Below are positions 1-4,819 of a DNA stretch of 5,655 nucleotides, piece after piece. Under the pieces are notes generated by a model. The model was not told the origin of the DNA. It made no database searches and was given only the letters and a program-made list of their open reading frames with translations. The DNA is from Nanobdellota archaeon (GTDB taxonomy: Archaea; Nanobdellota; Nanobdellia; SCGC-AAA011-G17; VGLX01). The position numbers were made by a program, and so were the translations under genes. Location of the stretch: NCBI GenBank assembly GCA_030691925.1, contig JAUYDG010000082.1, positions 1-5,655 on the forward strand. Direction: 5' to 3'. Positions within the stretch are counted from its first letter, which is position 1. Every line of letters begins with the position of its first letter.

Positions 1-185
1 ATTTGTACGCTGACTTTTGGTTCGACAGGACAGGAGCAAAGAAAGGCATGGGTGTTTACCTAAGAAGCAACACAAGCCAGGACGAATTGCGGGCGCTCGT
101 CCTCGGCAGCGACGACTACAATTCCTATGCTGATGGCTACGGCGACCTCCGCAGCCTTGCCCGGTTCGTTTCGGGTGCCCAATAA
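1..185 (+). CDS. C-terminal end of putative DGR target protein, copy 1 (partial)
   Basis: This is the 3' end of a gene that starts before the window; codons run from base 3 to the TAA at 183-185. The visible 60 residues align without gaps to the last 60 or so residues of the next two genes: the Y-x-D-x-W-F block, then G-M-G-V-Y-L-R, N-T-S-Q-D-E-L-R-A and a final A-R-F-V-S-G-A-Q. The TTG at base 3 occupies an internal codon of the paralogs (Glu in copies 2 and 3), so it is not a start. The hypervariable stretch is residues 35-52 of the visible part. The stop lies 8 nt before the next start, so the genes are probably co-transcribed. The family is not recognised by name. The C-terminal position of the variable tract fits DGR targets, which often carry it on a C-type-lectin-like fold, but that fold is an inference. 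Confidence 0.85.
   Translation, partial: LYADFWFDRTGAKKGMGVYLRSNTSQDELRALVLGSDDYNSYADGYGDLRSLARFVSGAQ
87..182 (+). repeat. Putative DGR variable repeat, copy 1 (VR1)
   Basis: This 96-nt segment aligns without gaps to 785-880 and 1462-1557. It opens with an 18-nt GC-rich block, ttgcgggcgctcgtcctc, that differs at one base among the three copies. Next come 18 codons (105-158) in which bases 1 and 2 vary but almost every third base is the same C or T. It closes with a nearly invariant tail (165-182, ttcgtttcgggtgcccaa), a candidate initiation-of-mutagenic-homology (IMH) element. The variable residues here are G, S, D, D, Y, N, (S), Y, A, D, G, Y, G, D, (L), R, S, L; those in brackets are invariant. 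Calling it a DGR repeat is an inference from this substitution pattern. Confidence 0.72.
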
Positions 186-193
186 AAGGAATT

Positions 194-883
194 ATGAAAA
201 TACCTAAACTTTTTGTGCCGGAAAAGGATTTGGAAGGTGAGGTTAAAAGGTTACTAGAAAAAGAAATAAACCCCTCAGATGTTCAGCTAAAATATAGCAA
301 GTTTGAAGTGATTCATGCCAGCACTTATGCTGAAGGCATTGCAAAGCTGAAAGAGCAAAGTCGAAAGCCTTTCACATTCTCTGAGAACATCGAAGCAAGG
401 ATTGCTGATTACGAAGCCAATGGCAAGGACGCAGAACTGTTTAAGACTTTTCTTGATTCTGTTACAGGCATCGCATACAAAGCACACAGCACCAAGTTCA
501 AGCTAATTCTCAGGTCTGACAGGCTGGAAAACATTCCACAAGATTTCAACCAAGGTTTCATAACTATCAATTACAATACTGAGTTAGGCATAGAGTTTGA
601 CAGTAAAAAAGGCAAGTACAACAAGGCTTTGACGAGGGAGGAAGCTAAGAATCATGAGTTCTGGCTCGCAGCAATGGGTAATGACGAAGGGAAGCTGGTA
701 GAGTACGTTGACATCTGGTTCGACAAGAGGAGAGTAAAAGAAGGAATGGGCGTTTACCTTAGAGAGAATACAAGTCAGGATGAGTTGCGGGCGGTCGTCC
801 TCAACTACGGCGACTTCAGTTCCTATACTAATGGCAGCAGCAACCTTGGCGGCTTTGCTCGTTTCGTTTCGGATGCCCAATGA
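194..883 (+). CDS. Putative DGR target protein, copy 2 (uncharacterised family)
   Basis: This encodes 229 residues. The family is not recognised by name. It starts K-I-P-K-L-F-V-P-E-K-D-L-E, shared with copy 3. A highly conserved middle follows: F-T-F-S-E-N-I-E-A-R-I-A-D-Y near 60-73, L-D-S-V-T-G-I-A-Y-K-A near 87-97, and N-H-E-F-W-L near 154-159. The C-terminal block is Y-V-D-I-W-F then G-M-G-V-Y-L-R, with the hypervariable stretch at 204-221. I see no signal peptide, membrane segment or catalytic motif, so a cytoplasmic binding protein is plausible. The ATG at 194 lies 8 nt after the copy 1 stop, with a weak aaagga close upstream, and gives the same N-terminus as copy 3. Its stop shares ATGA with the next gene. 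Outside the C-terminus roughly two thirds of residues match copy 3, including an identical 39-nt DNA stretch. The binding role comes only from the DGR interpretation. Confidence 0.88.
   Translation: MKIPKLFVPEKDLEGEVKRLLEKEINPSDVQLKYSKFEVIHASTYAEGIAKLKEQSRKPFTFSENIEARIADYEANGKDAELFKTFLDSVTGIAYKAHSTKFKLILRSDRLENIPQDFNQGFITINYNTELGIEFDSKKGKYNKALTREEAKNHEFWLAAMGNDEGKLVEYVDIWFDKRRVKEGMGVYLRENTSQDELRAVVLNYGDFSSYTNGSSNLGGFARFVSDAQ
374..412 (+). repeat. 39-nt direct repeat inside the tandem paralogs (identical to 1051-1089)
   Basis: The 39 bases at 374-412 (copy 2) match 1051-1089 (copy 3) exactly. They encode residues 61-73 of copy 2, the S-E-N-I-E-A-R-I-A-D-Y core. This is the longest exact match I found between the two genes. 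It points to recent tandem duplication or gene conversion, and it is a likely site for misassembly or recombination. It is separate from the variable C-terminal repeats. Confidence 0.85.
785..880 (+). repeat. Putative DGR variable repeat, copy 2 (VR2)
   Basis: This is the same 96-nt unit as VR1 and VR3, with no indels. The variable codons are at 803-856 and encode N, Y, G, D, F, S, (S), Y, T, N, G, S, S, N, (L), G, G, F; those in brackets are invariant. Several codons here keep A at sites mutated in the other copies, for example AAC at codon 1, ACT at codon 9 and AAT at codon 10, which helps infer an A-rich template. The 3' tail (863-880) ends in the A that begins the ATG of the next gene. 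One base of the 5' GC-rich block differs (gtc instead of ctc at 794-796). Confidence 0.72.
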
Positions 884-1560
884 AACTGCCTAAACTTTTT
901 GTACCGGAAAAGGATTTGGAAAATAGTGTAGAGAGGCTGCTGAAAGAGCCCGTAGAATTTCAGCGGAAGTATGACCTTATTGAGGTTATTCGTGCTGATA
1001 CTTATGCAAAGGGCATTGCGAAGCTGAAAGAACAAGGACAAAAACCATTTACATTCTCTGAGAACATCGAAGCAAGGATTGCTGATTACAAAGCTAATGG
1101 TAAGAACGCAGAACTGTTCCAGACTTATCTTGATTCTGTTACGGGCATCGCATACAAAGCACACAGTACTAAGTTTAAGCTGATTTTAAGGTTTGATAGG
1201 TTGGAAAACATCACAGCAGGTTTCAACGAAAGCTTCATACCTATCAATTATGGTGCTGAGCAGGGCGTAGAGCTTGACAGCAAAAAAGGCGAATACAATC
1301 GAGACTTGACAAGGGAAGAAGTGAAGAATCATGAGTTCTGGCTCACAGCAATGGGCGGCAACAAAGAAAAACTGGCAGAGTACGTTGACATCTGGTTCGA
1401 GAAGACCGGATTATATAAAGGGATGGGCGTTTACCTCAGAAGCAATACAAGCCAGGATAAGTTGCGGGCGCTCGTCCTCTACGACGACAACGACGACTCC
1501 AGTGCTAGTGACAACGGCGACCTCGACGACAGTGTCCAGTTCGTCTCGGGTGCCAAATGA
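880..1560 (+). CDS. Putative DGR target protein, copy 3 (uncharacterised family)
   Basis: This encodes 226 residues and is a paralog of copy 2, with three residues fewer near position 24. Shared blocks are the N-terminal P-K-L-F-V-P-E-K-D-L-E, the S-E-N-I-E-A-R-I-A-D-Y core, T-G-I-A-Y-K-A-H-S-T-K-F-K-L, N-H-E-F-W-L, and the C-terminal G-M-G-V-Y-L-R then N-T-S-Q-D. The start ATG overlaps the copy 2 stop as ATGA, and its own stop overlaps the next gene the same way, which suggests translational coupling in one operon. The variable stretch (residues 201-218) is strongly acidic, with eight Asp in 18 residues, unlike copies 1 and 2. No signal peptide or membrane segment is visible. The function is unknown; a diversified ligand-binding surface is the inference from the VR pattern. 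Confidence 0.88.
   Translation: MKLPKLFVPEKDLENSVERLLKEPVEFQRKYDLIEVIRADTYAKGIAKLKEQGQKPFTFSENIEARIADYKANGKNAELFQTYLDSVTGIAYKAHSTKFKLILRFDRLENITAGFNESFIPINYGAEQGVELDSKKGEYNRDLTREEVKNHEFWLTAMGGNKEKLAEYVDIWFEKTGLYKGMGVYLRSNTSQDKLRALVLYDDNDDSSASDNGDLDDSVQFVSGAK
1462..1557 (+). repeat. Putative DGR variable repeat, copy 3 (VR3)
   Basis: This is the third copy of the 96-nt unit. The variable codons at 1480-1533 encode Y, D, D, N, D, D, (S), S, A, S, D, N, G, D, (L), D, D, S; those in brackets are invariant. Many are GAC, where the other copies have AAC, TAC, GGC or AGC, consistent with independent changes from an AAC-type template codon. Every variable codon ends in C or T, so no combination of changes at the first two bases can make a stop codon. 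The tail (1540-1557) differs from VR1 at two bases (gtc for gtt and aaa for caa) and runs into the next start codon. Confidence 0.72.
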
Positions 1561-1901
1561 AAGCAGAAAAGTGCTACAGGTGCGGGTACTGCTGCAAAAA
1601 ATATGATGCCACCGAACTAATCGAAAGAATAGCCTGGGTAAAAGAACAAGCAGAAAAAGCAGGAGTTCCTAAAACGGGGCCTTGCCCGCATTTAGAAGAA
1701 ACAGCCCAAGGTTATTATAATTGTAGAATATACAATGATCCTACAAAACAAAGACCAGTATTCTGTGTTGATGGACCAAAATTTAATCCTATATCCAAAG
1801 AGAGTTTAGAAGAAAAATTGACTGAAGGTAAAGATTTACCAAAATGCCTTGTAGCTTTTAGGCTTGGTGAAGAATACTTATCAAAAGATTTAAAACATTA
1901 A
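1557..1901 (+). CDS. YkgJ-like cysteine-cluster protein (putative Zn/Fe-chelating)
   Basis: This encodes 114 residues. It opens with the C-x2-C-x2-C-C signature (C6, C9, C12, C13), followed by C43-P-H-L, C56-R-I-Y and a Q-R-P-V-F-C70 segment, plus C97. This layout is typical of the YkgJ/CxxCxxCC family, a putative zinc- or iron-chelating domain whose biochemical role is mostly unknown. No membrane segment is visible, so it is probably cytoplasmic. The start ATG overlaps the copy 3 stop (ATGA), so it is probably translated from the same message as the paralog array. Its 3' end contains the promoter-like box of the next gene. Whether it helps the VR proteins or is simply a passenger cannot be told from this window. 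The family call is firm; the metal identity is not. Confidence 0.85.
   Translation: MKAEKCYRCGYCCKKYDATELIERIAWVKEQAEKAGVPKTGPCPHLEETAQGYYNCRIYNDPTKQRPVFCVDGPKFNPISKESLEEKLTEGKDLPKCLVAFRLGEEYLSKDLKH
1882..1896 (+). promoter_or_regulatory. Archaeal BRE/TATA-like promoter for ABCE1
   Basis: The sequence caaaagatttaaaac has a purine-rich BRE-like part followed by TTTAAAA starting at 1889, exactly 32 nt before the ABCE1 ATG. With the usual archaeal TATA-to-start distance this puts transcription start at or next to the ATG, giving a leaderless mRNA. No Shine-Dalgarno sequence precedes the ATG, which agrees. The box lies inside the last codons of the cysteine-cluster gene. Confidence 0.6.
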
Positions 1902-1920
1902 GTAAGCCTTAATTCTTAAA

Positions 1921-3672
1921 ATGGCAAGAATAGCTGTTATCGACAAGGGCAAGCACTTCCCAGACAAGTGCGGATGGCTCTGCCCAGGACTCTGCCCTGT
2001 AAACAGGACCGGGAAAGAGTGCATCATAAAAGGTCATGGGAAGGACATTTCTATAGATGAAAGCCTCTGTACCGGCTGCGGGATCTGCGCTCATCGCTGC
2101 CCATTCGGGGCTATCAGCATAATTAATTTGCCAGAAGAATTAGAAACTGAACCAGTGCATCGTTTCGGTGAGAACGGCTTCGCGCTTTACAGGCTGCCAA
2201 TACCTAAGTTTGGACAAGTGGTGGGGATAATGGGGAGGAACGGGATAGGAAAAACTACTGCTTTGAAAATACTAGCAGGCTTGTTGCAGCCTAACCTCGG
2301 AACAAAAAAAGAAGTAAGCTACGATGAGTTAGTCAAAAAGTTCCGAGGAACAGAAGCACAAAGCTACTTCCAAAAGCTCAAAGAAAAAAAAGTAAAAATA
2401 GCATACAAGCCGCAAAAAGTAGACGACATACCAAAACAGTACAAGGGAAAAGTCATCAGTTTATTGAAAAAAGTTGACGAAAAATGCAAACTTGATGAAG
2501 TGTCCGATGCTTTAGGAATAACTAATATTCTAGGCCATGATATTGCAAAACTTTCAGGAGGGGAGCTACAGGCTGTAGCAATAGCAGCCACTGCTTTGAA
2601 GGATGCCACGGTGTACTATTTTGACGAGCCATCTTCTTATCTAGACATAAGCCAAAGGCTAAGAATTGCAAAGTTCATAAAAAGCCTGATCAATGAAGAA
2701 ACTGCGGTGATGGTGGTAGAGCACGACTTGATAATCCTTGATTACATGACAGATATCATCCATCTGATGTATGGCCAAGCAGCTTGTTATGGGGTAGTTT
2801 CTCAGCCATTAGCATCAAAAGTAGGAGTAAACACATACTTAGACGGTTACTTAAGGTCTGAAAACGTCAGGTTCAGGGACAAGACAATAAAGTTCATGGT
2901 AAAATCACCAGAAGCCAGAAAACACCATTTCGAGCTTACAAAATGGCCTATGCTAATCAAAAAACTTGAAACGTTCAAGCTAGAAGTAGACGAAGGGGAC
3001 GTAAAAAAACACGAAGTCTTGGGAATACTCGGAAGGAACGCCATAGGGAAAACAACATTCGTAAAACTATTAGCAGGAGTTTTAGAGCCTGACAAAGGAA
3101 GCGTAGACCTTAAACTAAAAGTCTCTTACAAGCCACAATACATATCCTCAGACTCTGAAGACATAGTACTAAATGTTTTGCAAAAAGCAGTACAAGACTA
3201 CAAAGCGCTAATAGTAAGGCCTTTAGAGTTAGAACCGTTGTTTATGAAAAAGATAAACGAGCTTTCCGGAGGAGAACTGCAAAGAGTAGCAATTGCTTTA
3301 TGCCTTTCACAAGATTCTGATTTATTCCTTCTAGATGAGCCGAGTGCATACCTAGACGTGGAGCAAAGGCTGATAATCTCAAAAGTGATAAATGACGTGA
3401 TGGAAAACAAAGGAGCATCTGCACTAGTAGTAGACCACGACTTGCTGTTCATGGATTATCTGGCCCATAGGCTGTTAGTTTTCGAAGGAGAGCCTTCAGT
3501 CAAAGGTTTCGTGCACAAGCCCTTATCCATGGAAGAAGGCATGAATAAATTATTGAAAGAGCTTTCAATTTCGATTCGTCGCGAGGAGCAGACGGGCAGG
3601 CCTAGGATAAATAAGGAGGGCTCTGTCAAGGACAGGGCGCAGAAGCAGGAGGGCAAGTATTATTACTCATGA
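1921..3672 (+). CDS. abce1: ABCE1/Rli1 ribosome-recycling ATPase
   Basis: This encodes 583 residues, full length for the family. ABCE1 is a cytoplasmic twin-ATPase that splits ribosomal subunits after termination with aPelota/aRF1. The N-terminal Fe-S domain shows C17, C21, C25-P, C34, then C50, C53, C56 and C60-P. The first cluster ligand, normally Cys at position 12, is His here (codon CAC). NBD1 has Walker A G-R-N-G-I-G-K-T-T (105-113), Q165, L-S-G-G-E (211-215), Walker B with D235-E236 and H268. NBD2 has Walker A 371-379, Q406, L-S-G-G-E (448-452), D472-E473 and H506. The C-terminus carries the family G-R-P-R-I-N-K and Y-Y-Y motifs. The start gives the standard R-I-A-V-I-D N-terminus. It has its own leaderless-type promoter, and its stop overlaps a small ORF as ATGA. 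The identity is secure; the His ligand is the oddity. Confidence 0.98.
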   Translation: MARIAVIDKGKHFPDKCGWLCPGLCPVNRTGKECIIKGHGKDISIDESLCTGCGICAHRCPFGAISIINLPEELETEPVHRFGENGFALYRLPIPKFGQVVGIMGRNGIGKTTALKILAGLLQPNLGTKKEVSYDELVKKFRGTEAQSYFQKLKEKKVKIAYKPQKVDDIPKQYKGKVISLLKKVDEKCKLDEVSDALGITNILGHDIAKLSGGELQAVAIAATALKDATVYYFDEPSSYLDISQRLRIAKFIKSLINEETAVMVVEHDLIILDYMTDIIHLMYGQAACYGVVSQPLASKVGVNTYLDGYLRSENVRFRDKTIKFMVKSPEARKHHFELTKWPMLIKKLETFKLEVDEGDVKKHEVLGILGRNAIGKTTFVKLLAGVLEPDKGSVDLKLKVSYKPQYISSDSEDIVLNVLQKAVQDYKALIVRPLELEPLFMKKINELSGGELQRVAIALCLSQDSDLFLLDEPSAYLDVEQRLIISKVINDVMENKGASALVVDHDLLFMDYLAHRLLVFEGEPSVKGFVHKPLSMEEGMNKLLKELSISIRREEQTGRPRINKEGSVKDRAQKQEGKYYYS

Positions 3673-3749
3673 AAACCGTTGATTATTTGCTGATTCTTAT
3701 GATAATGTTGGCTGTTCTTGTTACGCTCTGGCGTTATAATCTTTGGTAA
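3669..3749 (+). CDS. Putative 26-residue single-pass membrane microprotein
   Basis: The ATG overlaps the ABCE1 stop as ATGA, and the ORF ends with TAA at 3747-3749. The peptide has a short polar N-terminus (M-K-T-V-D-Y), about 14 consecutive hydrophobic residues (L-L-I-L-M-I-M-L-A-V-L-V, then T-L), and a W-R-Y-N-L-W tail. That is enough for one membrane helix with a positively charged, aromatic end. The ATGA arrangement also occurs at three other junctions in this window, which supports real coupled translation. A ggaggg lies 15 nt upstream, farther than a usual Shine-Dalgarno. It is below most annotation length cut-offs, and chance is a real alternative because hydrophobic peptides arise easily in T-rich DNA. 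The function is unknown. Confidence 0.42.
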   Translation: MKTVDYLLILMIMLAVLVTLWRYNLW

Positions 3750-3755
3750 ATATAG

Positions 3756-3760
3756 TTTTT
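3756..3760 (+). terminator. Candidate U-tract terminator after ABCE1 and the small ORF
   Basis: Five Ts lie 7 nt after the small ORF's stop codon, in an AT-rich gap before the thymidine kinase promoter. Archaeal RNA polymerase can terminate at U-tracts without a hairpin. The tract is short, so this is a weak call. Confidence 0.25.
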
Positions 3761-3772
3761 ACTCTAACATTC

Positions 3773-3780
3773 TTTATTAA
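3773..3780 (+). promoter_or_regulatory. TATA-like box for the thymidine kinase-dUTPase pair
   Basis: The sequence tttattaa is centred about 26 nt before the thymidine kinase ATG, the expected TATA distance for transcription starting at the ATG. The G run just before the ATG (3799-3802) is too close to act as a normal Shine-Dalgarno, which favours a leaderless message. The surrounding DNA is AT-rich and offers other TATA-like matches (near 3734 and 3747), so the exact box is uncertain. Confidence 0.42.
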
Positions 3781-3802
3781 GCAATAATCATTTTCAAAGG
3801 GG

Positions 3803-4354
3803 ATGGGAAAAATAGAGGTTTTTTTAGGCCCGATGTTTGCCGGCAAGACCACTTCTCTTATCAAAAGGGCTAAAGAGCTGGAAAGCCAGGGCAAGAAGGT
3901 AAAGGTTTTCAAGCCTGCTGTTGACAATCGTTACGGCGAAAATGTTATCTGCACCCATGACAAAGTTTCTTTGAAGTCTTTCAATGTTAAAAGCCTGGAG
4001 GAGGCTAAGGTTGACGATGCAGATGTCATAATTATAGATGAGTTTCATTTTTTTCCCAGCAGCCTGATAGATTACTGCGAGGCATGGAAAAAGCTCGGCA
4101 AGCATGTTGTAGTTGCCGGCCTCAACTCTGATCACCTTGGCGAGCCGATAAAGTTCAGTGATTTGAAAAAAAGCTCTGAGGATTTGAAAAGCGTAGCTGA
4201 TAAGGTATATTTATTAAAGTCAAAATGCGCCATATGCGGTAAAGAGGCTACGATGACAGAGAGGCTTGTGAAGTCAGACAGCTATCAAGCGGTCGGGGGA
4301 GCAGAGTCTTACAGACCCGTGTGCAAGGAGCACCATCCAAGATGGAGAAGATGA
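3803..4354 (+). CDS. tdk: Thymidine kinase, type II (TK1-like)
   Basis: This encodes 183 residues. It phosphorylates thymidine to dTMP with ATP, in cytoplasmic pyrimidine salvage. Walker A is G-P-M-F-A-G-K-T-T (9-17). Walker B is V-I-I-I-D79-E80, where E80 is the likely catalytic base, followed by F-H-F-F where many homologs have x-Q-F-F. The zinc-binding part is C142-x2-C145 with C174-x2-H177, a C3H set in place of the four cysteines of vertebrate TK1. The thymidine-enclosing lasso is visible as V-G-G-A-E-S-Y (164-170). The start gives the family-typical M-G-K-I-E-V-F-L-G-P N-terminus. The last codons overlap the dUTPase start by 4 nt (ATGA), so the two nucleotide enzymes are probably translated together. 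The identification is firm. Confidence 0.96.
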   Translation: MGKIEVFLGPMFAGKTTSLIKRAKELESQGKKVKVFKPAVDNRYGENVICTHDKVSLKSFNVKSLEEAKVDDADVIIIDEFHFFPSSLIDYCEAWKKLGKHVVVAGLNSDHLGEPIKFSDLKKSSEDLKSVADKVYLLKSKCAICGKEATMTERLVKSDSYQAVGGAESYRPVCKEHHPRWRR

Positions 4355-4779
4355 AAGTCAAGATAGAAAAAGTGGACAAGGAACTTCCTTTGCCTAGGTT
4401 TGCTACTAAGGGCAGTGTAGGCGTTGATCTGCATTCTGCTGAGACTTTTACCTTGAATCCTGGAGAGTTCAGGAAGGTGTCTACTGGCATTAAGGTTGCA
4501 GTGCCGCCAGGCTATGAAGGGCAGGTGAGACCGAGGAGCGGCTTGGCAGCTAGTCATGGCGTAAGCATAGTCAATACTCCCGGAACTCTTGACAGCGACT
4601 ACAGGGGGTTATTGTATGTTCTCTTGATAAACCATGGGCCGAACTATGTCCATATCAAGAAAGGCGACAGGATAGCGCAACTGGTAGTAAATAAAGTTGA
4701 GCTGTTTGACTGGGAAGTTTCTGAAAAGCTTGACGAGACTGAGAGAGGAGAAAGCGGGTTCGGCCATACTGGAACCTGA
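4351..4779 (+). CDS. dut: dUTP diphosphatase (trimeric dUTPase)
   Basis: This encodes 142 residues, normal for homotrimeric dUTPases. It hydrolyses dUTP to dUMP and PPi, keeping uracil out of DNA and supplying dUMP for thymidylate synthesis. All five motifs are present: G-V-D-L-H-S (24-29), P-R-S-G-L-A (61-66), G-T-L-D81-S-D-Y84-R-G (78-86) with the water-activating Asp and nucleoside-stacking Tyr, G-D-R-I-A-Q-L (105-111), and R132-G-E-S-G-F137-G-H-T-G (132-141). I chose the ATG at 4351 because it overlaps the thymidine kinase stop as ATGA, has GGAG three bases upstream, and gives the usual short K-V-K-I N-terminus. An ATG at 4342 and a GTG at 4321 are also in frame but would extend far into the kinase gene. 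The role complements the upstream kinase, since both enzymes feed dTMP. Confidence 0.96.
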   Translation: MKVKIEKVDKELPLPRFATKGSVGVDLHSAETFTLNPGEFRKVSTGIKVAVPPGYEGQVRPRSGLAASHGVSIVNTPGTLDSDYRGLLYVLLINHGPNYVHIKKGDRIAQLVVNKVELFDWEVSEKLDETERGESGFGHTGT

Positions 4780-4781
4780 TA

Positions 4782-4795
4782 CAAAGGTTTAAAAA
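4782..4795 (+). promoter_or_regulatory. Archaeal BRE/TATA-like promoter for the transglutaminase-like gene
   Basis: The sequence caaaggtttaaaaa starts 2 nt after the dUTPase stop. Its TTTAAAA begins at 4788, exactly 32 nt before the ATG at 4820. This is the same distance and nearly the same sequence as the ABCE1 promoter. It implies a leaderless or nearly leaderless transcript, and no Shine-Dalgarno is present before the ATG. Confidence 0.62.
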
Positions 4796-4812
4796 GTAAG
4801 ACGGAAAGCTTA

Positions 4813-4817
4813 TTTTT
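4813..4817 (+). terminator. Candidate U-tract terminator after dUTPase
   Basis: Five Ts within tatttttct lie 33 nt after the dUTPase stop and just before the next ATG. The tract could end the kinase-dUTPase transcript, but it also sits where leaderless transcription of the next gene would begin, so it may only be a T-rich initiator region. The call is weak. Confidence 0.22.
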
Positions 4818-4819
4818 CT

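Noticed and set aside
3..5. TTG at base 3 as a start giving a complete 60-residue protein
   Set aside because: The codon lies inside the conserved C-terminal block of the paralogs, so the gene is cut by the window edge and is not a short gene.
287..1164. Two antisense ORFs (287-487 and 823-1164, minus strand) with similar proteins starting M-C-F-V-C-D-A
   Set aside because: They are antisense to the conserved core of copies 2 and 3. Their similarity follows from the tandem duplication on the plus strand, and they have no promoter or family features.
105..1533. Hypervariable C-termini explained by microsatellite slippage or simple GAC-type repeats
   Set aside because: All three segments have the same length with no indels, and the codons differ by point changes at the first two bases, which slippage would not give.
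1331..1606. Plus-strand ORF of 91 residues overlapping the end of copy 3
   Set aside because: It is out of frame with a well-supported paralog and low-complexity (Thr/Ser-rich) because it reads the GAC-rich VR in another frame.
4321..4350. Upstream GTG (4321) or ATG (4342) as the dUTPase start
   Set aside because: These would add 10 or 3 residues not typical of the family and overlap the kinase further. The ATG at 4351 has the ATGA overlap and a GGAG just upstream.
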